A stretch of DNA of 64,000 bases, from assembly GCA_963678675.1 (NCBI GenBank), contig OY783199.1, forward strand, positions 5,029,501-5,093,500. The letters run 5' to 3'. Below the pieces are notes generated by a model. The model made no database searches and had not been told where the DNA came from. It worked only from the letters and a program-made list of their open reading frames with translations. The stretch's first letter is position 1; every line of letters starts with the position of its first letter. Both the position numbers and the translations under genes were made by a program. Shown piece by piece: positions 12,902-25,150 of this stretch. The DNA is from Xiphydria camelus (Eukaryota; Arthropoda; Insecta; Hymenoptera; Xiphydriidae).

Positions 12902-15900
12902 TAAAAGCATTTTCTGGTAGCAAATACGAAGCTAGAATTTCGTACACCTACTTCCCGCTTCTCATGTTGCCATTAAAGTCAGAGGGGCTCGACAATAATT
13001 AATTGTAGCAGGTATGGTACACTCGTATCCACTTCCACGTGACAAAAGCTACGGGGGCGTCTCGCGAGGACAGGAATCTAGTCGAGCAGAGCCAATGCGC
13101 TCGACGATGACATCAGTATAGATTCATCTGCATACATTGAACGTGTGACATAACATGGCGCGCTGTACAACATAACAATCGTTCTTGCCATCGCAGTCGA
13201 CACTATCAATAATTCATTCAACTCGCTCCCGATCGTGAGTCAGACTCGATCATCGCATATGCATAGGCGACTTTGCGATATAATAAAGTCGTTAGCATTC
13301 CATTGATAACGAAGGACGATGACGGCTCTTTCTGACCCTGCAGCAATTATCAGGAATATGTATGGTGTGTCGACCTGCCTAGATCGATTGATCCTGGAAA
13401 GGCACCATCGGTCGTAAAATGAATAATAAATTTCATTCATAAAAGTATTCGGATAAGGACAAAGGGAAATGTTATTATTATTATTGCAATTGAAGTGTAT
13501 TTGGATATGCCAAGGAAACAGATTATCATCGAAGAAATCGACGGAAAGAGAAATCTACAATTCGCGAATAATAATCGAATCAGTTGCTTCTAAAAAGATC
13601 TACAAAATCACTGTTTAAAATAGATCTTCCAGAGAAGAAGAGAAAGCCTAGTTAATAACGTCAGATTTTAAATTAGTCGGCTTTTTAAACTTGAAGAATA
13701 TTCACAGATTCTTTTTTTCACGTAAATCAAGAAGTCCTGCAAAAGTGCTACATATCTGAGTGCACTCGATGCTCAACGTACCTATATACTCGTAATCGGC
13801 TGCTTCTGTATTCTCCAGTTTCTATTCAGTCAATCCAAGCTGCCTCCTTCGCGCGAAGCGTCTAATAATTTTCCGCGATAATTGAACCGTGAGAACTTCA
13901 TTGTATCTCTGACTGTAATATGTTACAGATACATCCCATAGAAATTTATAGGATAGACAGTTTCAACCGATCCTACCGCGTGGAAATTTTGCCCTCGCTC
14001 TCTCGAAGATCTACGATAAATTATTATCGTACCTATATAACAAAGAGCAAGTATAGCGCGGTTACGTCAGTGGGGCGGTATTATTATTATTACGGTTAGT
14101 CGTTACGAGCTTAATGTATTCCAATAGATATAGTTGACTGGTGTCAAATAAGCGCTCCTGTACGGCGGTGTGGAGGGGAGAGAGATGGTTCGAATGCGTA
14201 ACGCTCTGCCATTAAAACCCCGGAATAAATATGAGCGTGCGCGGGTGGTCTTCGACTTTGACGAACCGGGCTTGTTATATCAAATTAAATATTATTATTA
14301 TCGCAAGCCAACCACAAGACGATCGACTGAACCGTGGATCTCACCCACGACACCTTTCTCTTCTCCGAATTCCATGAATCATTGATCGAGTTCTCGGAAA
14401 GGATGTAATATTGCTTTTCAGAGAATTTTGGAAAGATCGTGAAACTGGGAGTAACCAAAAGCCATGCTATAATTATTCAAAATATTTATTTCTCTCGCGA
14501 TATCTTCACGCATACAATTATTATTGGTGCACGGAAAGAGTTGACAGATATTTCTTTTGGGAATGATTTATAATATTTATGAGTACGTAGATGCTTTGGG
14601 CAAATTTTTTGCGCCAAATTTCAGATCATTTCTGAAAGTATACAGACGATTACCTTAATTATAATTTACTTCTTATGGAACCAGTCATATCAATTCTAGT
14701 GGTTTGATAATTCGAGCTGTATTATTCGGCAATTAATTAATCAACCTACCTGGCGTCCAATTTCTCCTTGTAAAAAATAGAGACAATAAGTTAATTCGAA
14801 TACAATGACCGCTCCAATTCAATTACTTCGTATGATGAGTTCTTGGATACTCAATATTACATTAGCATCCTTTGCTAAGCTTCATCGATAGAATTATCCA
14901 TGATTGTTCGAATCCAGTTGTATGAGTGCCGAAATTAAAGCCATTTTATGATCGCCATAGTCGAAACCGCAAGAGAATGTCGCTTTAAAGTTTAACGGTA
15001 CGATAGAAACTTCTCCGATTCCTCATTTTCTGATATTTCTATTTCATTCGCAATTTTTGAAAACCCTCACTTCCTCTAACCTGACGAATCTATAAATTCA
15101 TTGAGCAAGTACATTACGCCTATAGGTATTTGCCGGTCATTGCGTAGGTGCATTGATAAAGACTTGTGTCCGTTCAGATAGGACCCACATCCCGGATGTG
15201 CTGGGGAGATAGTTTCTCTTCCCCCGCATTTCCTTACATCCTTCGGCTTCGGCAGCGCGTACCTACACGCTTTCTGTAAAGAATCCGCATTGACGATCGG
15301 AAATGACGAACTCCGCGGCGAATTCGCGACAAAATCTTCCGCCGCGGTCGCAGCAGCGTCCGCAACGGGGGAAGTCGTGAGATCGCTTTTATTGCAAATC
15401 AAACGTCGCGTTTTGCAGCGGGCTGACAGCGCATTGCGGCGAACTTTTAACTGGGAGTGCCTTCACCGAGGGGCTGGAAGCAAGTTTCCCGTGAAGTTAA
15501 CAATGTTACGCCTAGTTGAGTTTGTTGTTTACGATGCCGTCCGCTCTGCAGACGTTGCACCGGATAGCGGTGGAGTGTAGTAAGGATGCTGTGAAGATTT
15601 TACAGGTCAGCTGACCAAATGCAGCGTGCAATACTGGTTGCGCATCGAGCGCACGACTGTTTCACGTACGAAGGCACTTGAAAGGGGAATCAACGGTTGG
15701 CAATTTTTAACCCCGTCAATAATCGTGCTCTCGCCAATTGCTTAACGCGGTTCCCCGATAAATTAATAATACCCGGTGATTACGCATCGTCATAAACCGA
15801 TCATTAAACGTTCGTTGAGTTTGATATGATAATGACAAACTGTTTCGAAGAAGGTCTTGTCTGGCCGCTTAAAAATGAATGCGATTTTTTTCCCACGCTG

Positions 15901-16891
15901 TGAACCAATGCATACATACGTGATGGAACTTCATCGTTGCTCGGAAACGTGCAACGAAGACGCCATTAACGGGGGAACTCGGTCGCGCTTCGTATCTTCT
16001 CTCGTACTTGAATTCTTCTCATTCATCACAAGCTAATATTCGCTTTATTTGTACATATATACAAAAGAACGATATTTCTGAGTAGCGTTTATTACAAATC
16101 CCAAGTCCTTCGTCACGTCGCGCAGTCGACGACAAGCCGCGATTGTCAGTAACAAGGTCTTCTCGCCGTCGAGCTTGCGTGCTTATTCCACTTTGCGTTG
16201 TAGCCGTGGAAACGGCTGAGTTAACTATGCGTGATAATCGGTGTGCCGGTGACAGGTCGCAGGAGCAAATGCACCGTTGATAGCGGATTAGTCGGATGAC
16301 GGTGCACTGAAATTGATGGGCCGTTAACAAATTCAACGGAAATTCCTCAAAGCCAAATTCGGTTCCACGAGAATACCTATATATAGCGAGTCCGCGATTT
16401 CAGCGGCGAGTGCATCTTTCTTTTTCCTGCACTCGCGCCGACCCAACACAATTTCCTGGCCATTTTAGTGCACCCACAAAAAATGAGGATGCAATTTTTT
16501 ACAAGGGGGACTATAATACGCGGGGAAGAGTAAACGAAGCGCGCGGATGGATCTACCCATTACACACATGTATACACGGACGTACACATATATTGCCTAC
16601 CTGCGATACGACGACGAAGGGACTGGGGTTCTGGTCAATTAGTTCGCGTTCGAGAATCAAAGGTATCCGCCGACGTTTTTACGCCGAAAGCACTGGTCAT
16701 GATGGATTTCTCATTCGTCTCCTCTCGCGTCTGGTGCGGGAATCTCAGAGATTCCCTTATTCTCACGCGAAACTGCAGACTTGCACACTCTGAAAGAAAT
16801 TGTATAGATTATACGGAAATGCTAGTAGTTTATTAATATAAGAATACGTTTTCTGTTTAGCTTGGCAATACGTATTTCTATTTTACCAAAA
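12902..16891. other. Gene-free sequence
   Basis: No supported gene. Small ATT/TTA microsatellites occur at 13475-13490 and 14079-14092. 15280-15580 is GC-rich with overlapping ORFs on both strands but no motif. Confidence 0.4.
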
Positions 16892-17148
16892 CACCGAGAG
16901 AACAGTTTATTAACGGTTAATAAATGTAATTTTAAATACGGCGAAATAAATGTTTCATTAGGACAAGAAAATAGATGTTAATTATTTGAATGTTTATTTC
17001 ATTCAAATAGTTGCCTCAAAGGATTAAAATGTATCGAATAAATATCGTAATAGTTAATAAATATTGACTAGATTCAATAAAATGTTTATTTTGCCATATT
17101 CTAGCACACATTTATTAATCACAAGTACATTATTATATTTTCTCGGTG
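16892..17148. mobile_element. ~257-bp MITE, CACCGAGAAAAC family, copy 1
   Basis: Ends CACCGAGAGAACAGTTTATT and TTTTCTCGGTG. The interior includes AATACGGCGAAATAAATG and TTTATTTCATTCAAATAGTT. It matches elements at 36762 and 38535. Confidence 0.8.
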
Positions 17149-19979
17149 GATGAATAGCTATTTAAACTATACGTGTAGTCATTTCAGTAATGCATATTGT
17201 TCTTGTCATATTTGGTATTGCTATATTACTTATACTGTCCAGTTAACCTGTCGCTTAGCCTTAAAGTATAACCATCAGAGCTATATTAGTTGCTGTGCGT
17301 CCTAAATATTTTTCTCAGTGCACGGTAGCACCGATGAGATCAAATAAACCTTCGTACTTTCGGTTCGAGATGCGAAATTCTAAGTAGATGGTAAATCTCA
17401 AATTTTGCAAGGACACCGCTGTCCCTCGACTGTCTACCGGTGCAAGCTTAGCCTGGGAAACTAAAATCGCTTTCGTCAGCCTATCGCGGTGTCTTTGGTT
17501 CAGGCCACCCTCGACCGAGCTAATCTCGGTCGACCAGTGCTCAGCTACCGGAACTAAACGTTCCTCTTCACGGTTTACAACTCGTGTCATAACGTAATTT
17601 CGAACGATCCTCACATCCTTCTCGCGATGTGGAACACCTCCCACGGTGACTTATCCGACGTATAAGCCAGTCGAGGTGGGCCCGTTAATTCTTTTTACCA
17701 AAAGTGTTTTACTATTTTTAAACGCATACACATACAGAGAAAGAAATCTTCTATTTGCATAAACAATAATTAAAATAGTACTTAATGCACTTTAATTCAA
17801 CTTATAAGCGATTGTAATAAATTAATTTCCCTCCGCGTTATTCATCGATACATAAAATTATTTTTACAAATTATATCGATATTTATTAGAATTAATTTAA
17901 ACTATTATAAAAATATTACGCGATCGCGGCTCCCGTAATCAATATTTATTTTCGTCAGAAATACAAAATATACGTGTATATTAAAACGTTTTACAGAAAA
18001 AACGTTTATTCCAATCAAATAAATTTGCTCGCAATGCAAGTACTTCAAGCACACACGTGCATCTCACCTTGCACTGCAGTGCTTTGCTGCAGATTCCCTG
18101 AGCAAAAACTCAGCCGAGCGTTTAATTAGCCCTTTCGTCCCCGCGACGTCTCTTGCCCCCTCGTAATCCGAGGTGAAGGAAAAAGGAGCGAGCGAACGCT
18201 GCGGCACTCGGAGAAGATGATATCTTCTTTAGCCGGGAGAAATGTCTCGTCCTGCGGTGCGTTGTACACGGAGTCTCACGTCATCCACGACCGTAGGGTT
18301 TCTTCGGCGCGCTTTTGTCCGCGATTGTTCTTCGAGCGAGCAGCGCGGGCTTTCAATTAATGCGAGTCGCAATAATACGGCGGAGCATAACTGAAATTAA
18401 TACCCTTTTCAATTAATTGAATAGAGGCGAGGATGTATGGTGCTCTTGGAACACAGATTTCTCAACAGTTCGGCGAGGTGTGCCGCGCTGAAATGGGTGA
18501 TTAATATTTTTTCTAAATATTATTCAAACGCTTCCTCGTGCATTGTATTAAATAGATATGCAAAAAATATTAATGATACTGACCCTTTGCTAAGATTTTT
18601 TCTCGGTACTACGAAGCAATTATTATTTTCGTGCAGTTTATCGCATGGAATGCAATTAATAATTAGGTTCTTCCGTTGAGAACTGGTCGATTCATCTTCC
18701 AGTCACTCTGATTGGCCAGTAGAAAGTTCATTAAGGCGAAGGTAAATTTTTTAGCGAGGGCAACACTTTTCAACGATTTACTTATTTCATACTATAAACC
18801 TGAATTTCAGAAAAATGCTGGGCTCAGATTTGGAAAATATATCGAGCAACTTCTCGATAATAAATGAATTTCTCCGCATAAAAGCAATGATCTAGAACTT
18901 TCTTTCGTAATTGCACAAAGCCTTCAAATCAGTCATTTCAAGAATGCCACACTGGCTGCATTTTATCGCGCTACACTTCGAATTCTGTTCGCACCCCCAA
19001 CGCCCCCGCCGAGCCCAACCCCTTGATAATTCAACAGGTGCATCGGCATCAGCTCGAGGGGGGAAGCTCTAACCGCGCGAGAATCCCGGTTCATCCGCCG
19101 TATCATCAACTATTCCACCGATAAATCTAGGACACTCGTCGAGTCGTTCTAACGAACCGACCGCGAGTCTCCGGAAAATTAGCGTAAAATTTAACATCAG
19201 CCCCGCTGGATTTATTCCACTACGACGGCGTTAGACACCCGTGCGCGCATGTGGGTGCTCTAAATTATCCGTGACAGCTTAAACGGCGGGAGGGTATAAA
19301 TCTGAATCTATGAAAATCAGTCTCGCGGCCGTAAATCGTCGGCGCGCAAAGAGGGCTTTCTCTTCCTCCGCGCGGCGGCCGTTTCACGCGGCGGAGGAGA
19401 GAGGGTGCGGAGATTCTCGTATAGGTGAAACCAATTTTGACAGTGTCAAGACTCCGTGCGAGCGAGAACGTACATAAATCTCCATCTTTACGCGAGGATT
19501 ATCCGGTGGGGCGACGTATCTCCCTACGGATGATGTCCGGAGGGTCCTCCCGGTCGCGCTTGACCTGTTCCCGCGTCTCCAGGGTACGTTTACTTCCGCG
19601 TAATCGCGGGGATTTATTGAGGATGTTGTGAACACTCGAATGCGCGGTGTGTAGCTGCAGCCACGTATACGGTTACATCGCGGTAAGTTTCATTATTTTA
19701 CGAGCGCGGCAATAATCTCGCGGAGAGGCAGGGAAACGCTCGCTTATCTCACTCTGGATGAAAGTAGAACGGAAAATGGATAATTTCCGTTCTCCCTGCG
19801 CGGGGTCACAGTTCGGGTCGCTTTCGACCCTACGGGAATTGGTATCCGTATTTTTCTTGCCCTTTGCGACGCTTCGAAAAGGAAATGTGGATCTTGCGAC
19901 GCTTGGGTGATGCTTTTGCAACTGCTGCTGATCTTATAAATATTTTTTTCACACGCACCAGAAAAAAATGTGGACGTTG
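17149..19979. other. Gene-free sequence, partly CpG-rich
   Basis: No supported gene. 18060-18370 and 18960-19700 are rich in CpG and could hold a 5' exon or promoter, but I could not find an exon that joins to papilin. Confidence 0.35.
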
Positions 19980-20202
19980 CACTGAGAAAAATATCGTTTG
20001 TTTTAACTAAATTTTGAGATTTCGGATGGCCAATTAAATATATAATCATATAAAAAATATTTAATTGAAGCAGCTAAGTATTTGGTTACTTCGACTAAAT
20101 TTTAGTTAATTTAACTACATATTTGTTGAGATAACTGTATATTTAGTTGGCCGCCCGTATCTTCAAAATTCAGTTAAATCGAACAATTCTTTTTCCTAGT
20201 AT
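19980..20202. mobile_element. MITE-like palindrome, TAACTAAA type
   Basis: Opens CACTGAGAAAAATATCG and ends TTCTTTTTCCTAGTATG. It contains inverted TTTTAACTAAATTTTGA / TAAATTTTAGTTAATTTAA motifs. Related in style to the 2880 family but diverged. Confidence 0.55.
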
Positions 20203-21162
20203 GTAAGAACAAAGACGAGACTTAAGAATAACGTACAATAATAATGATCCCAAGAACGATCCAGTGTACCGCGAAATGGAATTGAAGAAATTCCATCGGT
20301 TTCATTAACATTCCGAATTTTTTAAAACGGTTTATTTCGTATCCTCGTCTCGCTTTCACCTACAAAGACTTGAACACCGATGCAAAGGATTGTCGTAACT
20401 TTGTAGTATCGATAAAAATATATGAACGCGAGAATTTGATACCGGCACAGCGAAGCCTTTCTTCCATCGTTCCGCGCGAGATAACTCGAACGGGCCACTC
20501 GAAGGGCATCGCACCGGTAATGATTTAAACGCGGCCATTTATTTTTCAGACGATAGTAATTGAACCGACACGCCGAGACACACCTCCTGTCCATTGTACC
20601 GACGTACTTATATATCGAAGGGGAGGTCCGTTCTCCTCTCCTGCCAATTTCACCGTATACAGCCGGATACCTATATATTTCGGAACGGATAATATTCGTG
20701 ATCAAAAACGCAGATAAACATCTACAGCCGAACCACGTCGGTTCCTCGCCTCGACCGACACTTTAATTATGAGATTTGTCTGAACTGAGAACATTTTTAA
20801 TTCCCGCCTAGCTGATCATCTCGCTTTAATTGAAGATCTCACAATGTTTCTACTCCGATCTTTTATCCCTCTCGAAACTTCAAGAACGATAACGAAATCG
20901 ATAATAACTCTGCGCAGCGATTTGAATGCACGTCGTTAATAGTTCGTTAAGAGAGAGTAATGAAAATTTATAATTAATTGATCGGCGGGGGCGCCTCAGC
21001 GCGGAAGTCGGAGTTAATTGGCTCTTGAATATTTGTAACGAGTTAAACGGCGCTGGCTCTTCTCGTTGAAGGAACCTAAAAAGCACTCGCGATAAACGAC
21101 CGTTGATCTTTTCGCGTATCTTGCACTTTTCTCGGGTCTATGTGCGACGTCTTCGTTTAAAG

Positions 21163-21179
21163 ATGCTAAGTACCTACTT
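21163..21179 (+). CDS. Weak candidate for the missing first papilin coding exon
   Basis: ATG at 21163 is preceded by AAAG, with a purine at -3. It encodes MLSTY plus two bases and then meets a GTAAGC donor. The phase is exactly what the exon at 25093 needs, and the join would complete a Leu codon and extend the hydrophobic signal peptide. There is no basic n-region and the segment is very short, so chance agreement is quite possible. Only a transcript could settle it. Confidence 0.2.
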
Positions 21180-21833
21180 GTAAGCTAACTAGATAATTAT
21201 CCGCGGTAGTGAAGATGACGTAAGTCGACGTCGCGTTGACCCTTGACGAAACCTACTTCCTACGTTAATCCGGGGCCAAATTAAAACAGATTCGAGTCCA
21301 TCTCGCGGCAATTTTCACAATTCAATTCTGTAACGATTTCTTCATAATTCGAAGTGTGGGAAGCAATGGTCAAACCTTCGAGATATGACTATACGGGTCC
21401 TAAAAATGTACCTACATGAATATCAGTTCACTGTACGTACCACAAACAGCGATACTCAGTATCCGATAGCGTTATAACATTATTAATATAACCGATATTC
21501 CAATTACAATGTTATCGAGTTACACCGCAGTTTATCTCTGAAGGTAGGTAACGCGAAGGCTATGTAGTTTCCTAACCATAATCAGATAGGAGGAACACCC
21601 TCCAGGCGCTTTCGACCGTGCTCCATTCCGCGTGCCTATTCGGCACACCTGCAGTGTGCAGATATCCCTGCACCTAGATATGCACAGGTATATAATTATA
21701 ATTTACAACTTCAGTTCTCATAGCCGTGCATTCGAGTGGAAATGTTAACGAGCATCGATATCAGCTATGCATTATTACTTCAGCGGAAAGATCAATAATG
21801 GGGCGATTTTGTTCGCTTCACTCTTTGATCGTG

Positions 21834-21957
21834 ATTATCTCGTTATCTAGCGGCTTTTCGTTAGTATTGTTATAAAACTTTTTTATAGACAGAAAGATGA
21901 TCTTCATTAAAGGTCTGTATTAATTTCGACCTAAAATTGGTGGGTAATGAGATAATT
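21834..21957. repeat. 124-bp dispersed palindrome, copy 1
   Basis: Runs from ATTATCTCGTTATCTAG to TAATGAGATAATT, with AAAACTTTTTTATAGA near the centre. One of five copies of similar length in this window. Confidence 0.7.
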
Positions 21958-24402
21958 ACATTTAAAGCGGATGCGTTTCGCGTCAAGATAATTTTGAGTT
22001 TTCTCATCTGTATCATTATTAAGAAAAAAGGGTATTTTTGTGGGGATTTTTTACGTTCATTCTCTCTTTTCTTTTTCCTTTTCTCCTATACCATTTCAAC
22101 GATGCGCTTTATTACTGTTCATTCCACACATTCTCGAGTATCGTCAGCCATCTGTCGTCATTCGTCTTCTTTTTGCGAGTGCATAGGTACCAAAAAACGA
22201 AGCAGAAAGCACAACGAATATCTACGCTGCGATATAAGTGCGCTTCAACGACGCGGGAGAGCTATGGTCCGGACACTCCGTGAGCTTTGCTCTCGCGCGC
22301 GATCCGCCGCGGTGGTTCCCCATGTGTGTAATTAGATGCGAAGCTGAAACTGGCTTCTAAGCGGCCTTACGTTCTGATCTGACCCGATCCGAGAACCAAA
22401 GTCCCGGTCGGTCTAACGAACGTGCTCGCGGGGGATCTACGTTAGATATACGCTCCGTAAATGCAAGCCTCTCTCTCTCGACCATTCGGAGATCTACATA
22501 TTCATGCCGTCGCTGCAGCTACTGCAGTTGTCGAGAGCAAGGCCTATATACCGTTAATATTTGATTCGGTAAGAAAGAAGATGACATATGAAATGCAGTA
22601 TCTACTCCTTCAAAGGAGCTTTCATATTAACAAAATTTCACGTGCTCGTACGTATTCTAAAATCAGAATTCTTTCAGTGAACCACAATAATAGGGTAAAT
22701 CAACTAAACAGCAGAAAAGTTATTTAATTTTACTTTGATTTATTTTTTAATACGCCTGATATAATCACAAGGGAAGATAAAATACACCCGAAATTATACT
22801 TGGAGGAATTTCAGAGCGTCTCGCTGATTAATCTCGGATTAATTCTACGTCAAATAAAGAAAGGCCGATCGTGCGAGATAATCGATATGCCCATCATTTT
22901 TCAACGAATCTATAAAACATCCGAGCTCGAGTCTAGGGTTATCATGAGACGCCTTAGTGGGTCGAGGTGTAGGGTCCTCTCCAGCATCGGGCATCGATCC
23001 AAACCTGAATGACGCCCACGCCGACCCACACGACTCGCGTTCCAATGCACTCCAAGAAGACTCATTCACGGTCACGTCGCTCCTTAAGAGAGTAGTGCGT
23101 CGTAGACTATATTTACCCTTGGCCTAGACCCTAGCATCGGCCGTGATCTCGCGATGGTATCTTTATACCGCTGTATATACATAACACGTTCATCGCACTT
23201 TCCCAATGAAAACCTGACTCAAGGTATACTATAAGCTAAGCGTTGATATCCAAGAAGGTGTTCGACTCGTTCCAACCTCGTGGAAACCCTTAGCGAGATA
23301 ATAAGATTTAATCACATGGTATCCAGTGGTCGAGGAATTCTGGAGAGGCTGAAATCGTTGGGGAACCTACCGGGTTATTTTTCAACAGTTTCAAATCGAT
23401 TATCACCCTTCCAGCGTAGAAATAGGGCTAATAACCAGGTACGCGATCGACGTAGCCACTGAACTTCGCGGTAGGAACGCCAAAGAAATTACAATTTGAC
23501 ATACCGAGTTAACCGGGTGGACGGGTACGTACACCCAGAACGCGATCGTGACTCGGTGACCCATTGCCTCGTTCCCCTTATACACATATCCACCGCGTCG
23601 CTTTCATCGGCTCCAAGAACGTACCCAGCCATGCACGTAACATGTAACTGTCTACCAAGCCTGACGTAACGACCCGTGGGACCACTTCCGAGTCGAACTC
23701 GTCTTGCCATAAGAAGCTGCATCGATAAGAACCCACGCAGAAGCCTGGGTCAGTGCTTCGCACACGCCTTCGGAATCTCTGTCACTTGCAAGGTCGTCGC
23801 ACTCAGGGCACAGATGCGTTTGTTGCTCTCCGCCATGAGAAATGGCGTTAATCGCGATTTCGTCTACCGGTTGATAAGATTTTAAGGTACAACTTGTGAG
23901 TCAGTAGTGCTTTGCATGTTTTATCGAATTCTGTGAGCCCGCTGCTACATTCAGAACACAAGTGCATAGGGTGCGTTTCGTCATCGTAACTAATGTTGAT
24001 TAAGCTTCGTCACGCTGATATATAAAGATCGATAAAACAACACATATCTACACAGATGATACAGGTAGCTCGCCTACTAGTCGTTAGTAACAGATATTTT
24101 GAAAATAGATGCATTATTTGTAAGCAACTTATCGGATGAAAATAGAAAAAGCAAAATGCGCCATATGTTGCACATACTGAAGAGACTCACGAACGAAAAA
24201 CTTTTGAATCCTTTTTAAATATTCTACTTTAAAAAATAGATAGTAGAATTTATTGGATTGCATTACTTGTCTGCTACAATTTGCCTACTTTCTCACTACT
24301 GTAAAACGTTACTGAAGAGAAAAATTCCACCTTACAGGCTGATAGGATCAATGTTCATTTTACTGTATTCTGACATTTAGGACCTGTAAATTACTTTGGA
24401 TA

Positions 24403-24654
24403 CCCAGGAAAACAGTCTAATTAAATGCGAGTCTAACAGCAAAATTTATTTGAGATGAATAAGAATTTATTCACATCGAACAAAAAGTCTATTTGAATTA
24501 AATAAATGCTCTATTAGGTTCGTACACGATTAAGCAGAAATACAAAACATTTATAAAATTCAAAAAGACTTTTTTTCGATGTAAATAAATTCTTATTTAT
24601 CTCAAATAAATTTTTCTATCAGGTTCATATTCAACCAGACCTTTTCTCTCTGTG
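24403..24654. mobile_element. ~252-bp palindromic MITE, GGTCTAGTTGAATA family, copy 1
   Basis: Flanked by TA. Contains AATTTATTTGAGATGAATAA on the left and its inverse TTATTTATCTCAAATAAATT on the right. Shares ends and interior with 31832 and 36124. Confidence 0.8.
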
Positions 24655-25092
24655 TAAGCTAGTTTCTATAGACATACATATCAGTAGGACAAATGTAGAA
24701 ATATAATAGTTCACTTGCAATGCTATCTGGATCATAGGCATCCATACCAAGACCTCAATTAATTTCTCCCATACAAATTACTGACGTACTAAGTGCATGC
24801 TCCCCAATCAGAAATAAAGCTTCCCACGATTAACCACGTACATTGGCACTCACCTTTCGACTGTAAACTAATATCCGGCACACAGTCTGCGTCGCTCATT
24901 CGAGATAAAGGGGATCGAGTGGAGGGCGAGAGAGATCTCGCGCTCCGGCGGCTGAGCTGATATTGCCAGTCCACCGTGCCGCTCGATCGAGCAAACGATC
25001 GCTGGCTGCAATCGCAAACTTTCAGGTTGATCACTCCCGCCAATAATCTTCGGCACGTGTCGCAATAATTGCTCTCCCTCTTTTTGTTCCAG

Positions 25093-25150
25093 GTCGTTGG
25101 TGCTCCTCGTATTCGTCACGGCCCACGTTACGGACATCTCGGCGAAACAC
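25093..25150 (+). CDS. Ppn: Papilin exon: signal peptide
   Basis: 58 bp between a TTGTTCCAG acceptor and a GTGAGT donor. It encodes [19 protein letters not shown]. The hydrophobic core LVLLVFVTA marks a secretion signal, probably cut after ISA. The exon begins with the last base of a codon and has no in-frame ATG before an upstream stop, so the start codon is in an earlier exon. Its end phase (0) fits the next exon at 30662. Confidence 0.75.

Larger units (their letters stand above)
20203..24402. other. Gene-free sequence
   Basis: Apart from one 124-bp palindrome and a weak candidate first exon at 21163, nothing is supported here. Short ORFs look random. Confidence 0.4.

Noticed and set aside
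19311..19480. CpG-rich ORF (MKISLAA...) as papilin exon 1
   Set aside because: No donor in the needed phase and no continued signal-peptide sequence.
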